Assembly (NCBI GenBank): GCA_947456505.1 | Contig: CANGTC010000019.1 | Location: 1 to 36,868, forward strand | Direction of reading: 5' to 3' | DNA: 36,868 nt | Source: Beijerinckiaceae bacterium | Lineage (GTDB): Bacteria > Pseudomonadota > Alphaproteobacteria > Rhizobiales > Beijerinckiaceae | Shown: positions 8,562 to 16,304 of the stretch, in pieces | Layout: each line of letters opens with the position of its first letter | Numbering within the stretch: the stretch's first letter is position 1 | The notes under the pieces: generated by a model | What the model saw: only the letters and a program-made list of their open reading frames with translations | The model's database searches: none | Told to the model about the DNA's origin: nothing | Position numbers and translations under genes: made by a program

Positions 8562-9761
8562 ATGCGTATCTATCATTTCTCCGAGGAACCCTATCCGGAC
8601 GCCTGGGGCGCGGAGCGTCCCTCCCTGCGCATCACGCTGCCGAACGAGCTCTGCGATCCGGACGTGGCGCACAGGCTCTACAATCGCTACATCGACGAGT
8701 GGATGCTGGCCGATGAGCTGGGCTTCGACATCATGCTCAACGAGCATCATTCGACGGCCACCTGCCTGACCGCCTCCGCCTCGATCATTTTGTCCATTCT
8801 GGCGCGCGTCACCAAGCGGGCGCGTCTGCTGGTGCTGGGCGTGCCCATCGGCAATCGGCCCGATCCCATCCGGGTGGCTGAGGAAATGTCGATGATCGAC
8901 GTGATCTCCAAGGGCCGTCTGGAGTTCGGCATGATCAAGGGCGTTCCCTATGACATCGAGCCCGCGAACTCCAACGCCGTGTCCCTCATGTCGCGGTTCT
9001 GGGAGGCCCATGACCTCATCGTAAAGGCCATGACGACGACGACAGGACCCTTCAGCTTCGAGGGGGACTTCTTCCACTACCGCAACATCAACATCTGGCC
9101 GCGCCCCTATCAGCAGCCGCTCCCTCCCATGTGGATTTCGACGGCGACCCCCGCCAATGCGGTGGAGATCGGCCAGCGCGGCCATGTGATGGCGAGCTTC
9201 ATGGGCGGCATCGCGGAGACTGTTAAACTGCACAAGGCCTATGCGCAGGGCTATCAGCAGGGCGGCCATGGCTCGCAGGTGCCGGTGGATCGCTTCGCCT
9301 ATCTCGCCATGTGCGGCGTTGGCTCAACGGAGGCGGAGGGGCGTCGTCGCTGCGACCTCATCGCGGATTATCTGCGCACCAACGCCCAGGTCGCCGATCC
9401 CTTCAACAAGCCGCCGGGCTATTTCACGGTTGAGGCGGCCATGCGCTCGGCCCGTTCGCCGAACCCGCGCGCCTTCCGCACCCTGATGACGCCCAAGGGC
9501 AGGCCGGTCGAGCTTTCGACCGCTTCCCTCGATGATTTCATCGAATGCGGCATCGCCTTTGCGGGCACGCCCGATCAGGTCTTCAACCAGATCTGCGAAT
9601 TTACCGATGGCATTGGCGGGCTCGGAAATCTCCTGATGATGACCCAGGGCGGGCATCTGGGCCCCGAGGACACCTGCGACAGCATGCGGCTCTTCGCGAG
9701 CGAAGTGATGCCGCGCTTGAAGGCGCGGCAAGCGCAGGCGCAATTCTTCGAAGCCGCCTGA
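8562..9761 (+). CDS. LLM-class flavin-dependent oxidoreductase, copy 1
   Basis: This 399-residue protein is a luciferase-like (bacterial luciferase superfamily) flavin monooxygenase. Family marks are 'ADELGFDIMLNEHH', 'RARLLVLGVPI', 'PIRVAEEMSMIDVISKGRL' and 'WPRPYQQPLPPMWIS'. These enzymes use reduced FMN and oxygen, with the FMN supplied by a separate reductase, to oxidise small organic compounds or cleave C-N, C-S or C-C bonds. No flavin reductase is in this gene pair; one exists at 27414 but in a different context. The gene is a paralogue of the one at 13205. A 26-base stretch (9095-9120) is identical in both at the WPRPYQQP motif. The stop is followed 40 bases later by a TctC gene. Confidence 0.92.
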   Translation: MRIYHFSEEPYPDAWGAERPSLRITLPNELCDPDVAHRLYNRYIDEWMLADELGFDIMLNEHHSTATCLTASASIILSILARVTKRARLLVLGVPIGNRPDPIRVAEEMSMIDVISKGRLEFGMIKGVPYDIEPANSNAVSLMSRFWEAHDLIVKAMTTTTGPFSFEGDFFHYRNINIWPRPYQQPLPPMWISTATPANAVEIGQRGHVMASFMGGIAETVKLHKAYAQGYQQGGHGSQVPVDRFAYLAMCGVGSTEAEGRRRCDLIADYLRTNAQVADPFNKPPGYFTVEAAMRSARSPNPRAFRTLMTPKGRPVELSTASLDDFIECGIAFAGTPDQVFNQICEFTDGIGGLGNLLMMTQGGHLGPEDTCDSMRLFASEVMPRLKARQAQAQFFEAA

Positions 9762-9801
9762 CGGTCTTCGCTGAAGAATTGACAAAGGCGGGGGTAGGAC
9801 C

Positions 9802-10779
9802 ATGGCGGGTTATGTGAAGCGGATCCTGATTGTGCTCGCCGCGCTGGGTTGCGCGGCTGTCGGGGCTCAAGCGCAGAACGCCTATCCCACGCGGCAGGTG
9901 CGCATGGTCATGCCCTTTCCGCCGGGGTCGAGCACGGACATTCTGGCGCGGATCATGGCGGATCAATTGTCCCGCAAATGGGGGCAGCCTGTCGTCGTCA
10001 ACAATGTGGTTGGAGCGACGGGCAACATTGGCGCGGCGAATGTGTTTCGCGCGGCGCCCGACGGCTATACCCTGTTGTTCGCGCCTCCGACCGCTTACGC
10101 CACAAATGCGGCCCTGTTCAAGAATCCTGGCTATGATCAGGATAAATGGTCGCCCCTGGGCCTTGTCGCCGTCGTTCCCTATGTTCTTGCGGCGCGTCCG
10201 GGTTTTCCAGGGTCTACAGTCGCTGACTTGATCGACTACGCGAAGAAAAACCCCGGTAAAGTCAAATATGCGACCGCAGGGCTTGGATCGACCATTCAAT
10301 TGGCGGCTTTGGAATTCGGCCGCCGCGCCAATATCAACATCCTCGAGGTGCCCTATCGCGGGGCGGCGCCCGCGCTGACCGCCGTGATGGCGGGCGAGGC
10401 GGATTTTCTGTTTGACGTCATTTCAACATCCGTTCCCATGTTGAAGGACGGGTTGATCAAACCTCTGGCTGTTGGATCCATCAATCGCTCCAGTTTTCTG
10501 CCTGACGTGCCAACCGTGGCTGAACAGGGTTTTCCCGGCTTTCGCGCGTTGACCTGGTTCGCGATCGCAGGGCCGCCTGGCATGGAGCCGACGCTCATTC
10601 AAAAGATCAATGATGATATCCGCGCCATTCTCGCACAGCCGGATGTGATCGAGCGGCTTCGCGCCGTGCAGATGGAGCCCTCCCCCATGACGCCAACCGA
10701 AACCGCCCAATGGTTTCGGGAAGAGGCGGAGTTGTGGGGCCGGGTGATCAAGGACGCCGGCATAGCGCCGTCTGATTAA
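9802..10779 (+). CDS. Bug/TctC-family periplasmic substrate-binding protein
   Basis: This second Bug/TctC receptor has 325 residues with a Sec signal peptide (positive start MAGYVKR, hydrophobic core, 'GAQAQNA' cleavage). Hallmarks are 'YPTRQVRMVMPFPPGSSTD', 'GANVFRAAPDGYTLL'-like text near residue 80, 'VPYRGAAPALTAVMAGE' and 'LPDVPTVAEQGFPGF'. It is a more typical Bug member than the one at 4267. A GGGGGTAGG ribosome site precedes the ATG. It follows the hydrolase/LLM pair by 40 bases in the same direction, so it probably imports the substrate of that pair. A terminator hairpin with a T run follows. No TctA/TctB genes are present in the window. Confidence 0.93.
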   Translation: MAGYVKRILIVLAALGCAAVGAQAQNAYPTRQVRMVMPFPPGSSTDILARIMADQLSRKWGQPVVVNNVVGATGNIGAANVFRAAPDGYTLLFAPPTAYATNAALFKNPGYDQDKWSPLGLVAVVPYVLAARPGFPGSTVADLIDYAKKNPGKVKYATAGLGSTIQLAALEFGRRANINILEVPYRGAAPALTAVMAGEADFLFDVISTSVPMLKDGLIKPLAVGSINRSSFLPDVPTVAEQGFPGFRALTWFAIAGPPGMEPTLIQKINDDIRAILAQPDVIERLRAVQMEPSPMTPTETAQWFREEAELWGRVIKDAGIAPSD

Positions 10780-10801
10780 GGCTTGCTGCGCCCTCGTCTT
10801 G

Positions 10802-10832
10802 AAGGCCGCCCGGCTTTCGCCGGACGGCTTTT
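10802..10832 (+). terminator. Intrinsic terminator after the TctC gene
   Basis: Ten-base arms (10805-10814 and 10819-10828) pair with a single mismatch around a TTTC loop, and TTTT follows immediately. It lies 23 bases after the TctC stop on the plus strand and ends the SDR/hydrolase/LLM/TctC transcript before the convergent Tat-hydrolase gene. Confidence 0.75.
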
Positions 10833-10848
10833 GTCGTTGCAGCTGGTT

Positions 10849-12165
10849 TCAGGCCAACGGGGTTTTCTGCACCCGTCCGCCATTGTCCACGTACCAGCGT
10901 TCGCTGGTCAGGGGCTTTCCTGCGAGGCGGCGACCCATCCATTCCGCCTGATAAACGCGGGGATCCGGCCCATTGGCGACGGAGGGCCCCGCGAGCGAGT
11001 GCCGCGAATCCTGATAGACCATGAGCTGCTTGGGTCCGCCCAGCGCCTTCACGAAGGCTTCCGTATGTTCCAGCGGGCAAAGCTCGTCGGACTCGCCGGC
11101 GGCGATCAGGAAGGGAACCTTGATCTTGCCTGCGAAGCCATGCCAGTCGATGGTCTTGCGGAAGGTCTCGAACTCCGCCTCGTCGGTGATGCCCGCCATG
11201 AACATGAACCGCTTCTTGAAGGTGGGCGAGGCCTCGTCGAAGATCGCCTTGCCGCCTGGGTCATAGCAGGTGCCCGTCACCGCGCAGGCCTTGAAGGCGG
11301 GTTCTTCGGAGATCATCGCCGCCGAGAAGAAGGAACCGAAGCTGGAGCCTGTGGCGCCGATCCTGTTCATGTCGATCTCGGGCCGGGTTCCCAGCCATTT
11401 GACGACTTCCTTGCCCGTCTCAACCCAGCCCTTCACATCGATGAAGATGCCGCGAACGGGCGATTCCCAATAACCGGGACCTTCGATGACGAGAACGGCG
11501 TAACCACGGTCCATCCAGCCATCAGCGGTCAGGGAGACGAGACGCTCCTTGAACCCGTCCATGCCGGGCACGCCGACGATGACGGGGACTTTCTGTCCCG
11601 CCTGATACCCGGGGGGCAGGTGGAAAAGGGCGGGCAGGGTCTTGCCGCGATAGGGGATCTCGACCCATTCGATCTTATGGTCGGCGAGCTTCATGTATTT
11701 TGAATAGGTCTCGCGCTTCTTGTCATTGCTGTGCCGCAGGCGCGGGCCATGCTCCTCAACGCCCCACATGGCGGTGGCCCAGTAGGCGGCGGCGATGTAG
11801 AAATTGTCACGCGCCGGAATAGGCTCCTCGTTTTTCAGATGCTCCTCAGCCATGGCCTCGCGCCGCTTTGCGAGCGCCTCGAAGGCCGGCACGATATCGG
11901 CGTATTTCTTTACCCTCTGGCGCAGGCTCGCCATGTCGTTCTGCACGGCCAGACCACAGGCGCGCAGCAGCACGCCCGTATGGCCCTGATCCCAATCGAT
12001 GCCATTGGCCTGAATGATATTGTCGAGCACCCAGCGCTGATCATCAAAGCGCTTCATGCGGGGTTCGCCATGGGGGAAGGTCTCGGCGGCGCCCGCAAGG
12101 CCTGCGCTGCTGAGGCCTGCTGCGGCGGCGAGAGGAATGGACCTTAGGAATTGACGACGAAGCAT
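10849..12165 (-). CDS. Tat-exported alpha/beta hydrolase
   Basis: This 438-residue protein begins with 'MLRRQFLRSIPLAAAAG' and a likely cleavage after 'GLAGAA', a Tat-like signal. The body is an alpha/beta hydrolase with a long N-terminal helical cap (residues 40-165) and the nucleophile elbow G273-S-S275-F-G277. A later 'AAGESDELCPLEHTEAF' segment probably holds the acid and 'DSRHSLAGPS' the catalytic histidine. The arrangement resembles the 2,6-dihydroxypseudooxynicotine hydrolase/FrsA-like group, which includes C-C bond hydrolases of N-heterocycle breakdown; that is remembered resemblance, not a search. It converges with the TctC gene and diverges from the second hydrolase/LLM pair. An exported enzyme would act in the periplasm before uptake. 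The substrate is unknown. Confidence 0.85.
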   Translation of the reverse strand: MLRRQFLRSIPLAAAAGLSSAGLAGAAETFPHGEPRMKRFDDQRWVLDNIIQANGIDWDQGHTGVLLRACGLAVQNDMASLRQRVKKYADIVPAFEALAKRREAMAEEHLKNEEPIPARDNFYIAAAYWATAMWGVEEHGPRLRHSNDKKRETYSKYMKLADHKIEWVEIPYRGKTLPALFHLPPGYQAGQKVPVIVGVPGMDGFKERLVSLTADGWMDRGYAVLVIEGPGYWESPVRGIFIDVKGWVETGKEVVKWLGTRPEIDMNRIGATGSSFGSFFSAAMISEEPAFKACAVTGTCYDPGGKAIFDEASPTFKKRFMFMAGITDEAEFETFRKTIDWHGFAGKIKVPFLIAAGESDELCPLEHTEAFVKALGGPKQLMVYQDSRHSLAGPSVANGPDPRVYQAEWMGRRLAGKPLTSERWYVDNGGRVQKTPLA

Positions 12166-12305
12166 GGTTTCTCCCTTTTGATTGCTTGATCAGCCGCCAT
12201 GCCGGCGCCTGTTGTCGACAGTGTGCCTCAGGTTGCGGTCGATGGGAACAGGGCTGGTTGGGTGGTGCAGATGGTCAAGGCCCATGAGTGATTTTGGCGC
12301 AGGCA

Positions 12306-12326
12306 TTGCTGCTTGTAAAACAGCAA
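12306..12326. promoter_or_regulatory. Inverted repeat in divergent promoter region
   Basis: TTGCTG (12306-12311) and CAGCAA (12321-12326) form perfect six-base arms around a nine-base spacer. The repeat lies in the 258-base gap between the Tat-hydrolase (minus) and the second hydrolase/LLM pair (plus). That position suits an operator controlling either or both genes. There is no further evidence. Confidence 0.25.
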
Positions 12327-12423
12327 CTGCTGTGAACACCATCGCTCACCGCGAGGCGACGCTTGATCCCGCCGCACCGCCAGCTTTATGTATCGTGCAC
12401 AAATTTAACAGGAGGAACGCGCA

Positions 12424-13200
12424 ATGGCGCCGCCAATCACTCGGCACAAGGTAAGAGGTCTCGACGTCAGGATGATGCGGGCGGGCGCCGGTGCTCCGCT
12501 GCTTTTCCTGCATTCGGCGGGCGGCCTGCCCGTCTGGACGCCCTTCTTCGACAAGCTGGCGGCGCAATATGACGTCATCATCCCCGAACATCCGGGCTTT
12601 GGCGACACCCCTGCGCCGGACTGGATCCGCAACATCGGCGATATGGCCATGTATTATCTCGACTTTCTCGATGGTTTGGGCGTCGGGAAGGTTCACCTCG
12701 CCGGTCATTCGCTGGGCGGCTGGACCGCAGCCGAACTCGCCACCCGCAATTGCACGCAGATCATTGACCTCACCCTCATCGCCCCGGCTGGTCTGCGCGT
12801 GAAGGGCGTGCCCAGCGGCGACAATTTCATCTGGTCGGCCGAAGAGAGCGTGCGCAACATGTTCCACAACCAGAAGATCGCTGACGCGATTCTGGCCATG
12901 ACGCCCACCGAAGAGGATTCAGACCGGGCGCTGGCCAACCGCTTCATGGCGGCGCGTCTGGGCTGGGAGCCGCGCTGGCACAACCCGGCGCTGGCGCGCT
13001 GGCTGCACCGCATCAGCGTGCCCACCCAGGTGATCTGGGGTGGAAACGACAAGCTGTTCCCGCCCGTCTACGCTGACGCCTGGAAGGCCAGCGTGCCGGA
13101 CGTGAGGATCGAGATCATTCCCGAATGCGGCCATGCCGTGACGGCTGACAAGGGCGACGCTTGCGCCGCCACGATCCTCTCATTCCTCGCGAGGAGCTAA
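12424..13200 (+). CDS. Alpha/beta hydrolase, copy 2 of a hydrolase/LLM pair
   Basis: This 258-residue cytoplasmic alpha/beta hydrolase has the oxyanion region 'FLHSAGG', the nucleophile in G94-H-S96-L-G98, the acid D209 in 'IWGGNDKLFPP' and the catalytic H237 in 'PECGHAVTAD'. It has the same layout as the copy at 7759 ('EHPGFG' loop, 'WLHRISVPTQVIWGG'), although the two proteins have diverged widely. A strong AGGAGG ribosome site lies before the ATG. The next gene, an LLM oxidoreductase, starts four bases after the stop, so the pair is almost certainly co-expressed. Most likely it hydrolyses the product of the LLM enzyme. Meta-cleavage product hydrolases and esterases are equally possible by sequence. 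Confidence 0.92.
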   Translation: MAPPITRHKVRGLDVRMMRAGAGAPLLFLHSAGGLPVWTPFFDKLAAQYDVIIPEHPGFGDTPAPDWIRNIGDMAMYYLDFLDGLGVGKVHLAGHSLGGWTAAELATRNCTQIIDLTLIAPAGLRVKGVPSGDNFIWSAEESVRNMFHNQKIADAILAMTPTEEDSDRALANRFMAARLGWEPRWHNPALARWLHRISVPTQVIWGGNDKLFPPVYADAWKASVPDVRIEIIPECGHAVTADKGDACAATILSFLARS

Positions 13201-13204
13201 AACT

Positions 13205-14344
13205 ATGCATTTCACCGGTTTCACCCTCATGCCCTATCGCCCCCTCGACATGGAGGCGCGGCACAAGGAAAGATCCGCCTGGGTCGTTCTGCCCAACAGC
13301 CTTTATGACCCTGTGAAAGGCGCGGACGAGTATGAGTCCCACATCAGTCTGCTGACGCGGGCTGAGGATCTGGGCTTTGACGCCATCGCCGTCAACGAGC
13401 ACCATCAGACCGCCTATGGCATCATGCCTGCGCCCAATCTGATCGCCAGCGCCCTCATCCAGCGCACCAAGCGTGTGAAGATCGCCGTGCTCGGCCGGGC
13501 GCTGCCCCTGACGAACAATCCGCTCTTCATCGCCGAAGAACTGGCCATGCTCGACAATCTGTCGCGCGGACGCATGATCGCGGGCTTCGTGCGCGGCATC
13601 GGTACGGAATATCATTCCACGGGGACCAATCCGGTCTTCTCCCACGAGCGTTTCCACGAGGCCCATGACCTCATTGTGCAGGCATGGACCCGTCCCGGTC
13701 CCTTCGAGTTTGAAGGCGAGCACTACAATTTCAAATATGTGAACTGCTGGCCGCGCCCCTATCAGCAGCCGCGCCCGCCCATCTGGATCCCGTCTCAGGG
13801 TTCCTCGGAAACGGTGAAATGGGCGGCTGACCCCAGCCGCAAATACCAGTTCCTCGTCACATTCTCTTCGACCGACCTGGTGACACGCTATCTCACGGCC
13901 TATCGCAACCAGTGCACGGAATTCGGCTATGAATGCTCGGGCGATCAATTGGGCTGGGCCGTGCCGGTCTATGTTGCGGACACCGATGAAAAGGCGAAGG
14001 AAGAGGCGGGCAGGGCCATAGAAGCCCTCTTTGGCGACTATCTGCCCAACCCCTGGGAAATGTTGCTGCCGCCGGGCTACACCTCCATGTCCTCGATGAA
14101 GCAGACCATGAAGCTGCGTTCATCGCTGGGCAAGGTGCGTCCAACCGCCGACCAACTCATCGGCAGTGGCACTGCGCTGATCGGCAGCGTCAAGACCGTC
14201 CGCCAGAAGATCAGCGAAATGGTGGATCGCACGGGCGTCAACAGCCTCGTGACCATGCTTCAGTTCGGCACCCTCTCGGACGAGCTGACCAGGCGTAACA
14301 TGGATATGTTCGCCTCCGAGGTTATGCCGCATTTCAAGAAGTAA
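13205..14344 (+). CDS. LLM-class flavin-dependent oxidoreductase, copy 2
   Basis: This 379-residue luciferase-like flavin monooxygenase has family marks 'AEDLGFDAIAVNEHH', 'VKIAVLGRALPLTNNP', 'IAEELAMLDNLSRGR' and 'WPRPYQQPRPPIWIPS'. It needs reduced flavin from a partner reductase (family knowledge). It is paralogous to the protein at 8562. The nucleotide identity is patchy, but 26 bases (13747-13772) are exactly shared. It is four bases downstream of its hydrolase partner. It is the last GC-rich catabolic gene before the polysaccharide island; a GC-rich imperfect hairpin after the stop lacks a T run. The substrate is unknown, and the two pairs may act on related compounds or on successive steps. 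Confidence 0.92.
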   Translation: MHFTGFTLMPYRPLDMEARHKERSAWVVLPNSLYDPVKGADEYESHISLLTRAEDLGFDAIAVNEHHQTAYGIMPAPNLIASALIQRTKRVKIAVLGRALPLTNNPLFIAEELAMLDNLSRGRMIAGFVRGIGTEYHSTGTNPVFSHERFHEAHDLIVQAWTRPGPFEFEGEHYNFKYVNCWPRPYQQPRPPIWIPSQGSSETVKWAADPSRKYQFLVTFSSTDLVTRYLTAYRNQCTEFGYECSGDQLGWAVPVYVADTDEKAKEEAGRAIEALFGDYLPNPWEMLLPPGYTSMSSMKQTMKLRSSLGKVRPTADQLIGSGTALIGSVKTVRQKISEMVDRTGVNSLVTMLQFGTLSDELTRRNMDMFASEVMPHFKK

Positions 14345-14804
14345 GGCTGGCCCCGGATCGGGGGCGCGCGTTAAAAGCAATGGTGCCGAATTGTTCCCGG
14401 AAGGGCGGTTCGGCGCCATTGGCGTTTTGATGGACGTCAAATCATGTTGCTCATGGCGATTAAAAGTTTTCCGGCGCAGGGATGACGACGCAGGCCCATT
14501 GGCGCCCCGAAACAAAAGAACCGCATCGATGCCAGAGCGTCATGGATGCTGTGAACTCGTGCATGGCCTCATAGTCGTTGGCTTATCTTCGAGAGAAAAC
14601 ACAATCTTCACAATAAAGCGTTTCGCTCGCGTCAGAAACTGTTCCGCGTCATTCCCAGGGACCGCGCCAAGTTGGCAAGGGAATTGCTGCGACACGCGAT
14701 GTTTGGCGTCTATCCAAGAATTAGCTTGGTGGGTCAGATTGAGCTCGAAGGGGAGCTGCGGCCGAAGGCCAACGTGGCTGTGGGCGCTAGAGGGGTTATA
14801 AAGT
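14345..14804. other. Non-coding gap at left border of the polysaccharide island
   Basis: These 460 bases separate the LLM gene from the DUF707 gene. Open frames here (14391-14801 plus, 14540-14812 minus) have no recognisable features and overlap each other. One short frame near 14640-14800 (plus) reads plausibly but has no start and runs into the next gene. Base composition drops from the left flank towards the island in this stretch. No att-like repeat, IS end or integrase is visible. Confidence 0.5.
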
Positions 14805-15674
14805 ATGGGCAAAAATCTTGTGGTTGCTCGCGTGGGCGAAAAGTCCCTTCACCGCAACTGGTTGCGTGGCGATAAGCCGAATTTTGATCTGGTTTTGCTT
14901 TTCTATGGGAAAGTGGTTCCCGAAGACTGGGCGGAGGACGGGCTTGAAACGCATGTCATCCCCGGTTCTAAGTGGGAAGGCATTACTTCTTACCTCGATA
15001 ATACAGTGGCTTGGCGCGATTATGATCGTGTTTGCTTCCCTGATGATGATTTGCTTTTTGATGCAACTCTTTTGAATTCTTTCTTTTATTTCGCGGAGAC
15101 GCTTGAGTTTGACCTTTGCCAGCCGGCTCTCGACTTTAACAGCTATTTCTCGCATCCTGTTACTTTGCAGTCGGTTAGTTTTTCGGTCAGGTTCACCAAC
15201 TTCGTTGAAATCATGTGTCCGTGTTTCAGTAAGCGGTTTCTTGATGTGTCCTACAAGCTATTTGCTGAATCACCCTCCGGGTGGGGCATGGATAATTATT
15301 GGGCGACGATGCTTGACCAAAATAACATGAACCTCCCAGGAATTCTTGACTGCACGCCAATAACTCATACTCGTCCGATTGGTTCTGCTGGAAGCGGTTG
15401 CGCTCCTGGGCATAGTCCACACGATGATTTGGCGAGATTTTGTCAGAAGCGCGATTTTAAGGTCCCGGTGACGCGCGTGCTGGGGGGGCTTTGTTTGCCC
15501 GATGGCGATCCTACCAATACTAAGGTTATGTCTTGCGACACGACGCCGGTCGAGTTGGCCCTCCTGCTCATCGAGGATGTGTTCCGGCAAACAAACATGA
15601 ATCAATTTCAAAAAATGAATTATATCGTGCAATTAATCGCTTCTAGCGATTTTGAGGCGGTCCGGTTTGTTTGA
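14805..15674 (+). CDS. DUF707 family protein, possible glycosyltransferase
   Basis: This 289-residue protein has the pattern of the DUF707 family: start 'KNLVVARVGEKSLHRNWL', then 'YDRVCFPDDDLLFD' with a D80-D81-D82 triad, and 'SGWGMDNYWATML' further on. The acidic triad followed by a Gly-Trp-x-x-Asp segment suggests a GT-A-like nucleotide-sugar fold, and members often sit in polysaccharide loci, but no activity is established to my knowledge. There is no signal peptide or membrane segment, so it should act in the cytoplasm. The ATG has only a weak ribosome site (GAGGGG, distant). Codon use is clearly more A+T-rich than in the left flank. Downstream is a 630-base gap, then glf on the other strand. 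Confidence 0.75.
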   Translation: MGKNLVVARVGEKSLHRNWLRGDKPNFDLVLLFYGKVVPEDWAEDGLETHVIPGSKWEGITSYLDNTVAWRDYDRVCFPDDDLLFDATLLNSFFYFAETLEFDLCQPALDFNSYFSHPVTLQSVSFSVRFTNFVEIMCPCFSKRFLDVSYKLFAESPSGWGMDNYWATMLDQNNMNLPGILDCTPITHTRPIGSAGSGCAPGHSPHDDLARFCQKRDFKVPVTRVLGGLCLPDGDPTNTKVMSCDTTPVELALLLIEDVFRQTNMNQFQKMNYIVQLIASSDFEAVRFV

Positions 15675-16304
15675 ATGGGGGCGCATGGTAAAGGAATAGC
15701 CTCCTACCCTCGGAGGGTGCATCATCGCATTGTTTGTCGAAATTCGTCGGAAGCAGGCCTCGTGGAAGCCTTTTCGTGATGACAATTGATCTTAAGGCTG
15801 AATTGATGTTGGTGGCGTCGCGCGACGTTGCGTTTATCTTAGCGGTCGTCCTTCACTGGGAAGGTTAGGTTCACCTATTAAAAAAATGAGATGAGGCGTA
15901 GGTGGAGGAAGACAGAGAAGGGGCTAGCATAATGATGTTGATCACCTTGCGGTCATCCACCTTTGTGACCGGTGTGTGATTGAAAATTTGCTTTGATATG
16001 GGGCATTGCGCTTCGCTTAGAGGGATCATTCAGACATCCTAACGCCTTCCAGGCATGGCAAGCGGATCTTTTGGCGTCATTCAGAAGATTCATAGGTCAT
16101 TGATCTGATACGTGAAATCAATTTGCGAGGAAATCATCCTAGTCGCACGCAAAATCGCTGCAGCGGAAATCTTTAAAAGTTCCGACAAGCCATTTCACAT
16201 GAGCCATTGCACTATTCTCAGGGTGGCCCATTTCTTTCCCGTCAGATCCTTATGAAAGTAGTACTCTGCCGCCCGTCGCGTCACCGCCGCCACCATGGCG
16301 CTGT
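15675..16304. other. Large gap between DUF707 and glf genes
   Basis: The 630 bases between the stops of two converging genes hold no convincing full gene. A small hairpin (15706-15718, ACCCT around CGG) follows the DUF707 stop without a T run. The right end, 16195-16296, contains a short coding-like frame on the minus strand (listed separately). The amount of unassigned sequence between convergent genes suggests decayed DNA, for example a lost glycosyltransferase gene, but no family can be named. Confidence 0.4.
16195..16296 (-). pseudogene. Short coding-like remnant after glf
   Basis: A 33-residue minus-strand frame starts at an ATG just past the glf stop and reads with plausible composition (for example 'AAEYYFHKDLTG' and 'TLRIVQWLM'). 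An upstream TTG in the same frame overlaps the end of glf. It is too short for a normal gene. It could be the tail or head of a decayed gene that once followed glf, such as a glycosyltransferase. This is inference from sequence texture only. Confidence 0.2.

Noticed and set aside
14391-14812. Frames on both strands between the LLM and DUF707 genes
   Set aside because: No ribosome site, no motif, mutually overlapping; the tail collides with the DUF707 start.
15706-15718. Terminator after the DUF707 gene
   Set aside because: Only a five-base stem and no T run; kept as a minor note.
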